The notes beneath the pieces are model-generated. The model was not told the DNA's origin. It worked only from the letters and a program-made list of their open reading frames with translations, and searched no databases. The translations under genes were made by a program, and so were the position numbers. This document shows, piece by piece, positions 1 through 5,676 of a stretch of 6,964 nucleotides of DNA (within the stretch, counting starts at the first letter, position 1; each line of letters opens with the position of its first letter). The DNA comes from Reyranella sp. (lineage in GTDB: Bacteria; Pseudomonadota; Alphaproteobacteria; Reyranellales; Reyranellaceae): NCBI GenBank assembly GCA_016780605.1, contig JADHLS010000269.1, positions 1-6,964 on the forward strand, read 5' to 3'.

Positions 1-257
1 GGCCGCATCTCGGCCGGGCCGTCGGCGCGGTACATCGACAGCCATTCGAGATAGACCGTCGCCACCACGTTGTGGCCGCCACCGCGAATGTCGGCCAGCA
101 GGTCGGGCAACAGATAGGTGCCGCTCTCCGGCCGGTCGATCAGGTGATGATGCGGATCGACGATCGGCAGGTCGGGCTCGATCGGCGCCTCCTTGCCCTT
201 GGCGAGCCAGTCCGGCCGGACGGCGAGATGCGAGCTGATCGCGGATGACGAGGCCAC
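1..257 (-). CDS. Amidohydrolase 2 family metal-dependent hydrolase, N-terminal part (runs off left edge)
   Basis: Reading the minus strand from a GTG at 257 gives 85 residues open to the window edge. The segment LPIVDPHHHL near residues 34-43 is the N-terminal metal-binding H-x-H signature of the amidohydrolase-2 / COG3618 TIM-barrel hydrolases. It is followed by a stretch typical of these proteins: a YLLPDLLADI-like segment, then HNVVATVYLEW. Family members hydrolyse lactones, decarboxylate aromatic acids or cleave similar small substrates in the cytoplasm; the substrate cannot be read from this fragment. No in-frame ATG precedes the GTG, and an AGGGTGG stretch just upstream can serve as ribosome binding site. 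Most of the barrel, including the later metal ligands, lies outside the window. It is divergent from the NIPSNAP gene across about 106 bp, so the two may share a control region. Confidence 0.85.
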   Translation of the reverse strand, partial: MASSSAISSHLAVRPDWLAKGKEAPIEPDLPIVDPHHHLIDRPESGTYLLPDLLADIRGGGHNVVATVYLEWLSMYRADGPAEMR

Positions 258-304
258 GTTTCCACCCTTTTCGATGTCGTTGTTGCGAAGAACCCTAGCA
301 GGAA

Positions 305-334
305 TTGGTCATGCGGTGGGCTGCCATCTATGCT
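305..334 (+). promoter_or_regulatory. Weak candidate promoter for the NIPSNAP gene
   Basis: TTGGTC at 305-310 and TATGCT at 329-334 are separated by 18 bp and lie 30 bp upstream of the ATG at 364. The match to sigma70 is poor for the -35 (3 of 6) and moderate for the -10 (4 of 6), so this is only a candidate within the short divergent spacer. Confidence 0.2.
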
Positions 335-363
335 CCGAGGGCAAACCGAGAGGGAACGACAGC

Positions 364-687
364 ATGGCTTTCTACGAACTCCGCCAGTACTTCGTGCGGC
401 CGGGCAAGATGGACGATTGGGTGAAGATCATGGAGGAGGAGATCATCCCGTTCCAGATCTCCAAGGGCATGGTGATCTGCGGCAGCTTCCGCGGCGAGAC
501 CGACGACTCCACCTATATCTGGATCCGCCGCTTCCACAGCGAGGCTGAACGGGAGGCGCAGTACAAGGCGGTGTACGAGACGGACCACTGGAAGACCAAG
601 ATCGCGCCGCGCGTGCCGGACTGCCTCGATCGCGAAAAGATGAAGATCCAGCGCATCGTATCGACGCCGCGGTCAACGATGCAGTAG
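364..687 (+). CDS. NIPSNAP family protein (small dimeric alpha/beta-barrel type)
   Basis: This is a 107-residue protein starting MAFYELRQYFVRPGKMDDW, the usual opening of bacterial NIPSNAP domains: a first beta strand with YELRxY, then a helix with W-x-x-x. Later features fit too, namely G-F-R/D-S-T-YIWIRRF around residues 41-57 and a final amphipathic part with DHW near 74-76. The length is that of one complete ferredoxin-like ABM-type domain. The biochemical role of bacterial NIPSNAP proteins is poorly defined. I chose ATG 364 because AGAGGGA (349-355) lies 8 nt upstream and because the domain begins right there. The same frame is open back to 193, but that stretch runs antisense to the amidohydrolase and has no domain similarity. 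The gene is divergent from the amidohydrolase, and its last 15 bp overlap the 3' end of the convergent kinase gene. Confidence 0.85.
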   Translation: MAFYELRQYFVRPGKMDDWVKIMEEEIIPFQISKGMVICGSFRGETDDSTYIWIRRFHSEAEREAQYKAVYETDHWKTKIAPRVPDCLDREKMKIQRIVSTPRSTMQ

Positions 688-1470
688 TTCCTTGGCCTGC
701 CGCACCACGGCGAGGTCGAAATCCGCCGCTTCGCCGTCGATGATATGCCACGCGGCGGACAAGCCGGCGAAGGCCAGTGTCCAGTCGAGCAGGCGCCGGC
801 GATCGACCGACGCGGCGGCGGCCAGCACCTCGGCCTGATGCTCGAGGCGTCCCGGTGCCAGCGCCACCACGGCATCGGGATTGCGCAGGATGTTCACGAA
901 GTCGAACGTGCGCTCGCCTGAAAGGCCCTTGGGATCGATGGCGAGCCAGCCGCGCTCGCCCCCGTCCAGCACATTGCCGTGGTGGATGTCGCCGTGCAGC
1001 ACGACGACGTCCCGCGGTTCGGCCAGGAGCGCGCGCGCCGTCGCGTCGGCGTCCGCCAAAAGCCCGCCATGGGTTCGCGCGGCCGGCTCCAGCGCGTCGA
1101 ACCAGCGCGCCAGCGGCACGAGTTCAGGGAGTGGCGCCGAGCGCGGCGCTTGCAGGCGTCCGGCAACCGCACACAGGATACGGCTCGCTTCGTCGTCCTG
1201 GCCGGCCGCCGCCATGGCCGCGAGCGATTGCGAGCCCGTCACGCGTTCGAGCAGCAGCGCATCGCCGTGCCGTGCCAGCACCCTGGCCGCGCCATCGCCG
1301 TCCCACCACGCCATCAGAGCAGCGCCGCGGCGCTCCTCTTCCTCGCGCGCGATCTTGAGCATCGCGGGCTGGCCGTTGTGGCGTACGGCCAGAAGCAGGC
1401 TCGACGGTGTTTCGATCGGCTCGCCGTCGGGAACGAGATCCCAGCCGGCGAGATGAATGCCGAGGCTCAA
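673..1470 (-). CDS. APH(6)/hydroxyurea-resistance type phosphotransferase (streptomycin 6-kinase family)
   Basis: This is a 265-residue protein, close to the family's usual 260-280. It has the kinase-fold signatures of the aminoglycoside/hydroxyurea antibiotic resistance kinase family: LKI with the likely ATP-binding Lys39, a GAALMAWWDGDGAARVLA segment (residues 49-66) diagnostic for APH(6), the catalytic loop VVLHGDIHHGNVL (156-168; Asp161, Asn166), and AIDPKGL with metal-binding Asp179. Members transfer phosphate from ATP to streptomycin or hydroxyurea; chromosomal copies are often of unknown substrate. No ATG or GTG fits the N-terminus. The best start is TTG at 1470, which overlaps the stop of the upstream metallohydrolase gene as TTGA and implies translational coupling. 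The same frame stays open upstream to 1884, but only antisense-like sequence is found there. The 3' end overlaps the NIPSNAP gene by 15 bp. Confidence 0.85.
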   Translation of the reverse strand: MSLGIHLAGWDLVPDGEPIETPSSLLLAVRHNGQPAMLKIAREEEERRGAALMAWWDGDGAARVLARHGDALLLERVTGSQSLAAMAAAGQDDEASRILCAVAGRLQAPRSAPLPELVPLARWFDALEPAARTHGGLLADADATARALLAEPRDVVVLHGDIHHGNVLDGGERGWLAIDPKGLSGERTFDFVNILRNPDAVVALAPGRLEHQAEVLAAAASVDRRRLLDWTLAFAGLSAAWHIIDGEAADFDLAVVRQAKELLHR

Positions 1471-2300
1471 TCGCCGCCGTTGCCGCCGACCACCATCACG
1501 GTCAGCTTCTCGGGCAGCTCCTCGCGCGCCACCTCGATGGTGCGCCGGTCGGGCCACACAAAGTCGGCGTCGAGCTCGGCCATCAGCGTCTCGAAGCGGT
1601 TGACCTGGGCGCGGCCCCAATAGTGCATGGGCAGCACGATCTTGGGCTGGATCTGCTTGATGACGTCGACCATCAGCGGCATGCCCATGGTGTAGGCACC
1701 GTCGATCGGCACCATCAGCACGTCGATGCGGCCGAGCTCTTCCAGATGCTCCTTGGTCAGGCGATGGTGCAGATGGCCGAGATGGGCGATGCAGAGATCG
1801 GCGATGGCATAGATGAAGATCGAGTTGCCGTTGATGCGCGCCGACTGGCCGCCCCAGTCGCGGGCGTTGGTCGGCACGTTCCACACCTTCATGTCCTTCA
1901 GCTGCACGTCATACTTGGCCTCGCTCTCGCCGGGCTTCGACGGCCAGCCGCGCAGCACGTAGGTGATGCCCTCCTCGGGATCGTCGGTGAAGTGCGTGGA
2001 ATGCGCGTTGTTCATGGTCACGATATCGGGCTTGCGGCCGAAGCCGTTGACGCCGTTGTAGTCGGTAATGGCGCGCACGCCCTGCGGCGTGTCGATCTGG
2101 TAGCTCGAATGGCCGAGGAAGGTGATGACGGCGCGGCTGGGCGACGGGCCGTTGGCGAGCCTGAGGCGATCGAGCGAGGCCAGCTGCACGCCATCGTTGC
2201 CCAGCATCGACACGTTGGCCGAGCAGCGCGCCCAGGTCGGTCCAGTCAGGAAAGCGAAGGCGGTGGCGAGCAGGGCCAGGAACGGCAGTCGATGGCTCAT
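1467..2300 (-). CDS. Exported metallo-beta-lactamase-fold hydrolase, UlaG-like (COG2220)
   Basis: This is a 277-residue protein. Residues 1-25 form a Sec-type signal peptide: MSHR, a hydrophobic core LPFLALLATAFAFL, then GPTWA with likely cleavage after Ala24. The mature part resembles the UlaG / Zn-dependent hydrolase branch of the MBL fold: FLGHSSYQID (61-70), AHLGHLHH (172-179), VPIDGAYTM (198-206) and PMHYWG (224-229), which supply several metal-ligand histidines and Asp200. The canonical H-x-H-x-D-H box is replaced by N-A-H-S-T-H (98-103), so the first metal site is atypical. The substrate is unknown and the protein probably acts in the periplasm. ATG 2300 is chosen because AAGGAGG lies 5 nt upstream and the signal peptide starts there; the frame is open to 2396, but that extension would bury the signal. 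It is the first gene of a two-gene operon with the kinase downstream. Confidence 0.88.
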   Translation of the reverse strand: MSHRLPFLALLATAFAFLTGPTWARCSANVSMLGNDGVQLASLDRLRLANGPSPSRAVITFLGHSSYQIDTPQGVRAITDYNGVNGFGRKPDIVTMNNAHSTHFTDDPEEGITYVLRGWPSKPGESEAKYDVQLKDMKVWNVPTNARDWGGQSARINGNSIFIYAIADLCIAHLGHLHHRLTKEHLEELGRIDVLMVPIDGAYTMGMPLMVDVIKQIQPKIVLPMHYWGRAQVNRFETLMAELDADFVWPDRRTIEVAREELPEKLTVMVVGGNGGD

Positions 2301-2305
2301 CAAAG

Positions 2306-2312
2306 CCTCCTT
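2306..2312 (-). promoter_or_regulatory. Ribosome binding site fixing the metallohydrolase start
   Basis: On the minus strand AAGGAGG lies 5 nt before the ATG at 2300. It is the strongest Shine-Dalgarno sequence in the left half of the window and decides for the start at 2300 over the longer frame from 2396. Confidence 0.85.
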
Positions 2313-2437
2313 CGCCGGGATGATGCGGCGGGCGTTTGTCGCTTCGCAAGCAACGTGCCGGTGAACAGAGGGGACGATTGCCAGCACTGCTGACATTTTT
2401 TGGTAGTAGGTCGCGGTAGGGAGACACCACTAATCGT

Positions 2438-2460
2438 GTGCCACTCCCCCTCTATGGCAC
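2438..2460. repeat. Short inverted repeat GTGCCA-N11-TGGCAC in the divergent spacer
   Basis: The perfect 6-bp arms at 2438-2443 and 2455-2460 flank a pyrimidine-rich 11-nt centre. On the plus strand the hairpin is followed by an A run rather than a T run, and on the minus strand the T run comes before it, so it does not look like an intrinsic terminator on either strand. It could be an operator for a regulator of either divergent gene, or chance. Confidence 0.35.
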
Positions 2461-2466
2461 GAAAAA

Positions 2467-2477
2467 ATTGAATCAAT
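2467..2477. repeat. AT-rich palindrome ATTGA-A-TCAAT upstream of the imuA promoter
   Basis: A perfect palindrome with 5-bp arms around one central base lies about 20 bp upstream of the -35 box of imuA. It stands out in GC-rich DNA. It might be a regulator site or simply part of an AT-rich promoter-upstream region; nothing else identifies it. Confidence 0.3.
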
Positions 2478-2497
2478 CGAACAGGCTCTGAGTCTCG

Positions 2498-2526
2498 TTG
2501 ACTCTTGGTTTTTCGAGGAATAGAAC
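2498..2526 (+). promoter_or_regulatory. Sigma70-like promoter of the imuA operon
   Basis: TTGACT (2498-2503, 5 of 6 to TTGACA) is followed after exactly 17 bp by TAGAAC (2521-2526, 4 of 6 to TATAAT). Transcription would begin near 2533, giving a leader of roughly 45 nt before the imuA ATG at 2580. The -10 hexamer shares bases with the LexA box, which is a classical repression geometry. Promoter calls by eye are uncertain, but spacing, strand and overlap with the operator agree. Confidence 0.65.
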
Positions 2527-2537
2527 AAAACAAGAAC
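2523..2537. promoter_or_regulatory. LexA (SOS) box, alphaproteobacterial direct-repeat type
   Basis: The sequence is GAAC-AAAACAA-GAAC, a perfect GAAC-N7-GAAC (equivalently GTTC-N7-GTTC on the minus strand). This is the known LexA recognition motif of Alphaproteobacteria. It lies 42 bp upstream of the imuA start and overlaps the predicted -10 element, so LexA bound here would block transcription of imuA and everything co-transcribed with it. imuA-imuB-dnaE2 operons are established LexA targets, which independently supports the call. Confidence 0.9.
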
Positions 2538-2579
2538 AATTAATCCCCACCGCGTTTTATCAGCCTTTCCGAGGGGGCG

Positions 2580-3422
2580 ATGCCCGTCATTTCCCCGAGC
2601 GCTCCTGCTCCCCTTCCCGCCAACGATCTGGCAGCCCCGGTCGCGGCAGACCTTCGTGAAAAGGTCCGCCGCCTGGAGCGTGCCCACAGCGCCGAGCGTG
2701 CGGGCCAGCAGGCCGTGACCGTCGGCGTGCCCGCGATCGACGCCCTGTTGCCGGGCGGTCTGCTGACCGGCGCACTGCACGAGATCGAGGCGGGTCCCGC
2801 GCCGTCCGGTCGCGTCGCCCCGCACGATGGCGCGGCCCTGGGCTTCGCCGCCCATCTGCTGGGCCGCTTCGGCGCGCTGCGCGCCGGCACGCTCTTGTGG
2901 TGCCGCCGTCCCTTCGGCGCCTCCGACTCGCCGCCCTATGCGCCCGCGCTTGCCGCCTGGTTCGATCCGGCGCGCCTGCTGATGGTCACGGTGCGGCGCG
3001 ACGAGGATCTGTTCTGGGCCATGGAAGAAGGCCTGCGCTCGGGCTTGGCCGCCGTATTGGGCGAGACGCGTGCAACCGATCTCACGGCCGGCCGCCGCCT
3101 GTCGCTCGCCGCCGAGAAGAGCGGCGTGCCTGCCCTGCTGCTGCGCAGCCAGCCCGCGCCGCCGCAAAGCGTGTGCACCACGCGCTGGCGCGTCGCCTCG
3201 GCCCGTTCGCACTCGACACCCGGCCTCAGCGACGTCGGCGCCGTGCGCTGGCGCACCGAGCTCCGGCGCAACCGCTTCGGCGTCCCCTCTGTCGCCGAAA
3301 CTCCAACCTGGCTTCTGGAGTGGAACGATGAAACGCATTGTCTCTCTGTGGTTCCCCAAGCTTTCCACGGATCGGCTCGCGAGAGCGACGCCCAAATCCT
3401 CGGAACAAGACTGGTCGGTTAG
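2580..3422 (+). CDS. imuA: ImuA, RecA/SulA-like accessory protein of the SOS mutasome
   Basis: This is a 280-residue protein. After a Pro/Ala-rich N-terminus (1-24), it has the ImuA pattern: DLREKVRRLE helix (24-33), GVPAIDALLPGGLLTGALHEI (49-69, the RecA-like opening), LLWCRRPF (105-112), a conserved FDPARLLMVTVRRDEDLFWAMEEGL region (128-152), RRLSLAAEKSGVPALLL (172-188), TRWRV (201-205), and near the end RWRTEL and TWLLEW (243-248). The P-loop is degenerate (GPAPSGR, 72-78), as expected for a family not relying on canonical ATP hydrolysis. ImuA is needed with ImuB and DnaE2 for damage-induced mutagenesis. GAGGGGG at 2571-2577 serves ATG 2580. It is the first gene after the LexA-box promoter. 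Its last 95 bp overlap imuB in another frame, which is long for such an overlap; the final 30 or so residues lie beyond the last motif I recognise. Confidence 0.88.
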   Translation: MPVISPSAPAPLPANDLAAPVAADLREKVRRLERAHSAERAGQQAVTVGVPAIDALLPGGLLTGALHEIEAGPAPSGRVAPHDGAALGFAAHLLGRFGALRAGTLLWCRRPFGASDSPPYAPALAAWFDPARLLMVTVRRDEDLFWAMEEGLRSGLAAVLGETRATDLTAGRRLSLAAEKSGVPALLLRSQPAPPQSVCTTRWRVASARSHSTPGLSDVGAVRWRTELRRNRFGVPSVAETPTWLLEWNDETHCLSVVPQAFHGSARESDAQILGTRLVG

Positions 3423-4986
3423 ATCGGCGGCCACCGTCGTCTGGCTGGAAGGCTGCCCGCGCCTGATTGCGGTCAACCCGCACGCCCGCACCGCCGGCCT
3501 GCGCCCGCACATGCGGCTCGCCGATGCGCGTGCGCTGCTGCCCGATCTTCTGACCATCCCCGGCGAGCCGCAGGCCGACCGCCGCCTGATCGAGACCTTG
3601 GCCAATTGGTGCGACCGCTACACGCCCTGGGTGGCGATCGATCCCCTGGGCGGCGCCCTCGCCGAGGAAGGCAGCGAGGCCTGCAGCGTCGGCGGCTTCG
3701 GCGGCGATGCCGGCCTGCTGCTCGACGTCACCGGTTGCGCCCACCTGTTCGGCCAGGGCGAGGCGGGCGAGCGCGCCCTGCTGGCCGATCTCACCGAGCG
3801 CCTGGCGCGCCATGACCTCACCTGCCGCGCCGCCATGGCCGACACCGCGGGCGCGGCCTGGGCGCTGGCGCGCTTTGCCGAACGCCAGGCCGATCTCTTC
3901 TGCCCGCCGCGCGGCCATCGCGAGGCCCTCGCCAAATTGCCGGTCGAGGGCCTGCGCCTCGACGCGCCGATCGTGGAAACCTTCCTGAAGCTGGGACTCC
4001 GCCGCATCGGCGATCTCTATCCCCTGCCGCGCGCGCCGCTTGCCCGCCGCTTCGGCGACCAGCCGCTCACCCGCCTCGACCAGGCGCTGGGCACCATTGC
4101 CGAGCCGATCGAGCCGCGCCGCACGCCGCCCGCCTTCCGCACACGGCTCGCTTTCGTTGAGCCGATCGGCCGGACCGAAGACATCGCCGCCGCCACCAGC
4201 CGCCTGCTCGCCGCCCTCTGCCGGCAGTTCGAACAGGCGGGCGTGGGCGCACGCCGACTCGAGATCGCGCTCTACCGCGTCGATGGCTCGGTCGATCGCA
4301 CCGCCATCGGCACCAGCCGACCCAACCGCGACAATCCCAAGCTCATGAAGCTGTTCGAGGAGAAACTCGGCGAGCTCGACGCCGGCTTCGGCGTCGAACT
4401 GATGATCCTGGCCGCGCCCGAGGTCGAGGCCTGGGACGGCACGCAGGATCAGTTGCCCGACTCCGGCGCGATTGCCGCGTCAGCGGGAGAGGAAGCCACG
4501 ATCGATCTCGCCGATCGGCTGGCGCTGCGGCTCGGTGCGGAGAACGTGGTGCGCCTGCTGCCGCGCGACAGTCATCTGCCCGAGCGCGTGCAGACGATGG
4601 GCGCTGCCGCCGAACCGGCACCGGCCAGCGCCTGGTCGCGCGTCGCCGGCCTCAAGGGCGCGCGCCCGACGCGCCTGCTGCAGCGGCCCGAGCCGGTCGA
4701 TGTCATGGCCCATGTGCCCGACGATCCGCCTTCTATCTTCCACTGGCGCCAGCATGCCCACCGCATCGTGCGCGCCGAAGGCCCCGAACGCATCGCCGAC
4801 GAGTGGTGGCGGCCGCGGCCCGACGGCAGCCGGCCGCCAGCCAATACGCTGCCGCCCTATCGCGACTACTACCGGGTCGAGGACGACGATGGCGGCCGCT
4901 TCTGGCTGTTCCGCGACGGCCCCTATCGAATGGCAGCCAACGGCCGGCCGACGGCCCGCTGGTTCCTCCACGGATTCTGCGCCTGA
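3328..4986 (+). CDS. imuB: ImuB, catalytically inactive Y-family polymerase subunit of the mutasome
   Basis: This is a 552-residue protein, a normal length for ImuB. The N-terminal two-thirds follow the DinB/UmuC fold: MKRIVSLWFPKLSTDRL (1-17), GLRPHMRLADARAL (57-70), RYTPWVAIDP (97-106), LLLDVTGCAHLFG (130-142), and the helix-hairpin-helix region FLKLGLRRIGDLYPLPR (219-235). The catalytic carboxylates of active Y polymerases are missing: the first Asp position is Trp8, and the S-I-D-E motif reads A-I-D-P (103-106). ImuB therefore acts as the adaptor bridging DnaE2, ImuA and the beta clamp. A possible clamp motif is QLPDSG at 375-380. The C-terminal block LLQRPEP...RAEGPERIADEWWR...YRDYYRVED...RWFLHGFCA is typical for ImuB. 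ATG 3328 has GGAG upstream and begins the conserved N-terminus, although the frame is open further back inside imuA. The next gene, the antitoxin, starts 13 nt after the stop. Confidence 0.95.
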   Translation: MKRIVSLWFPKLSTDRLARATPKSSEQDWSVRSAATVVWLEGCPRLIAVNPHARTAGLRPHMRLADARALLPDLLTIPGEPQADRRLIETLANWCDRYTPWVAIDPLGGALAEEGSEACSVGGFGGDAGLLLDVTGCAHLFGQGEAGERALLADLTERLARHDLTCRAAMADTAGAAWALARFAERQADLFCPPRGHREALAKLPVEGLRLDAPIVETFLKLGLRRIGDLYPLPRAPLARRFGDQPLTRLDQALGTIAEPIEPRRTPPAFRTRLAFVEPIGRTEDIAAATSRLLAALCRQFEQAGVGARRLEIALYRVDGSVDRTAIGTSRPNRDNPKLMKLFEEKLGELDAGFGVELMILAAPEVEAWDGTQDQLPDSGAIAASAGEEATIDLADRLALRLGAENVVRLLPRDSHLPERVQTMGAAAEPAPASAWSRVAGLKGARPTRLLQRPEPVDVMAHVPDDPPSIFHWRQHAHRIVRAEGPERIADEWWRPRPDGSRPPANTLPPYRDYYRVEDDDGGRFWLFRDGPYRMAANGRPTARWFLHGFCA

Positions 4987-4992
4987 AAGGAG
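4986..4992 (+). promoter_or_regulatory. Strong ribosome binding site of the antitoxin gene, abutting the imuB stop
   Basis: AAAGGAG begins on the last base of the imuB TGA and sits 7 nt before the antitoxin ATG at 5000. The antitoxin therefore has the best translation signal in the operon, consistent with the excess of antitoxin over toxin that such pairs need. No room is left for a separate promoter and operator except within the 3' end of imuB. Confidence 0.8.
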
Positions 4993-4999
4993 ATGAAGC

Positions 5000-5236
5000 A
5001 TGACGACACTCACCGTCCGCGGTCTTGACGACAAGGTCATCGAACAATTGAAGGCGCGCGCCCGCACGCGGCAGCGCTCGTTGGAAGCCGAGCTGCGCTC
5101 GATCCTGGTGCAGGCCTCGAGCCAGCCGCTGGTGCTCGACGCGCTGGCCGAGGCCGACCGCATCGCCGCCATGACGCCGCGCCGCATCGCGACCACCGGC
5201 ATCGCGCTTTCCGTGCAGATGGGAGGCGAGCCATGA
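5000..5236 (+). CDS. Ribbon-helix-helix antitoxin, VapB/FitA-like
   Basis: This is a 78-residue protein. The N-terminal LTVRGLDDKVIEQLKARA (4-21) plus RQRSLEAELRSIL (24-36) is the ribbon-helix-helix pattern of FitA/VapB antitoxins: a short DNA-contacting beta strand, then two helices. The tail from about residue 45 (DALAEADRIAAMTPRR) resembles the toxin-binding part of this group. Such antitoxins neutralise the PIN toxin by inserting the C-terminal tail into its active site, and as a complex they repress their own promoter. The stop overlaps the toxin start as ATGA. The gene lies between imuB and dnaE2 on the same strand with no visible promoter of its own, so it is likely read from the SOS promoter. 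Base composition matches the neighbours, giving no sign of recent insertion. A chromosomal FitAB-like pair is an equally good name. Confidence 0.85.
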   Translation: MTTLTVRGLDDKVIEQLKARARTRQRSLEAELRSILVQASSQPLVLDALAEADRIAAMTPRRIATTGIALSVQMGGEP

Positions 5237-5673
5237 TCGTCGTGGTCGAGCCTGGCGTCGCCATCAAATGGTTCGTCGAGGAGCCGTTGCGCCCGCAGGC
5301 GCGCTCGCTCCTGGTGCACGGTCACGAGCTGATCGCGCCCGACATCCTGATCGCGGGCGTGGCCGAGCTCGCGTGGAAGAAGACGGTGGCGGGCGAGATT
5401 GCGCCCGACCAGGCCCAGCCCATCGTGCGCAATATCGGCCTGCCGGCCTTCATCTCGACCTTCGTGGAGTCGACGCGCCTGCGCAATCGCGCGCTGGCGC
5501 TGGCCCTGCAATGCGGCCGGCCGGTGAACGACTGCTTCTATGCCGCCTGCGCCGAGGAGGCGTCGGCGCCGCTGGTCAGCAGCGACGAGGCCTTCCTGCA
5601 GGCGCTCAAGATGAAAGGTGTGCCCATCCGCGGCGTGCCGCTGGCGCGCATCCATGAGCTTTCCGACGCGTGA
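5233..5673 (+). CDS. PIN-domain toxin, VapC-like, with Glu for the first catalytic Asp
   Basis: This is a 146-residue protein, somewhat longer than many VapC toxins (about 130). It begins MIVVVEPGVAIKWFVEEP, where VapC proteins read VVDxSVAxKWF, so the first acidic ligand is Glu6 instead of Asp. The other PIN acids are present: Glu45 in AELAWKK, Asp100 in VNDCFYAACAEE, and Asp118 in VSSDEAFL. Family members are Mg2+/Mn2+-dependent ribonucleases cutting tRNA or rRNA; the Asp-to-Glu change may weaken or alter the cut. GGGAGG (5221-5226) lies 6 nt before ATG 5233, which overlaps the antitoxin stop by 4 nt. The stop is followed after only 3 nt by the dnaE2 ATG, in the same reading frame. The close packing indicates that the toxin is co-translated with the mutasome genes. 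Confidence 0.87.
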   Translation: MIVVVEPGVAIKWFVEEPLRPQARSLLVHGHELIAPDILIAGVAELAWKKTVAGEIAPDQAQPIVRNIGLPAFISTFVESTRLRNRALALALQCGRPVNDCFYAACAEEASAPLVSSDEAFLQALKMKGVPIRGVPLARIHELSDA

Positions 5674-5676
5674 CAC

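Noticed and set aside
193..363. N-terminal extension of the NIPSNAP gene
   Set aside because: It overlaps the amidohydrolase gene antisense, and the RBS and domain start both point to ATG 364.
1407..2393. A 328-codon plus-strand open frame opposite the metallohydrolase
   Set aside because: It is His/Asp/Val-rich, low-similarity sequence typical of a shadow of the real minus-strand gene, which has a signal peptide, RBS and motifs.
2301..2396. N-terminal extension of the metallohydrolase to 2396
   Set aside because: It would place about 32 residues before a clear signal peptide and ignore the AAGGAGG next to 2300.
2438..2460. Intrinsic terminator reading of the GTGCCA/TGGCAC hairpin
   Set aside because: The stem is short, and no T run follows it on either strand.
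2479..2493. Possible second LexA box beginning with GAAC at 2479
   Set aside because: The second half after 7 nt is GAGT, only a partial match; a single GAAC half-site is expected by chance.
2430..3605. A 391-codon minus-strand open frame over imuA and the intergenic region
   Set aside because: It is antisense to imuA, crosses the LexA-box promoter, and shows no family motif.
4941..4950. Perfect palindrome CGGCCGGCCG in the imuB 3' end, as operator for the antitoxin
   Set aside because: The same 10-mer occurs again at 5514-5523 inside the toxin gene, and such GC palindromes are common in this composition.
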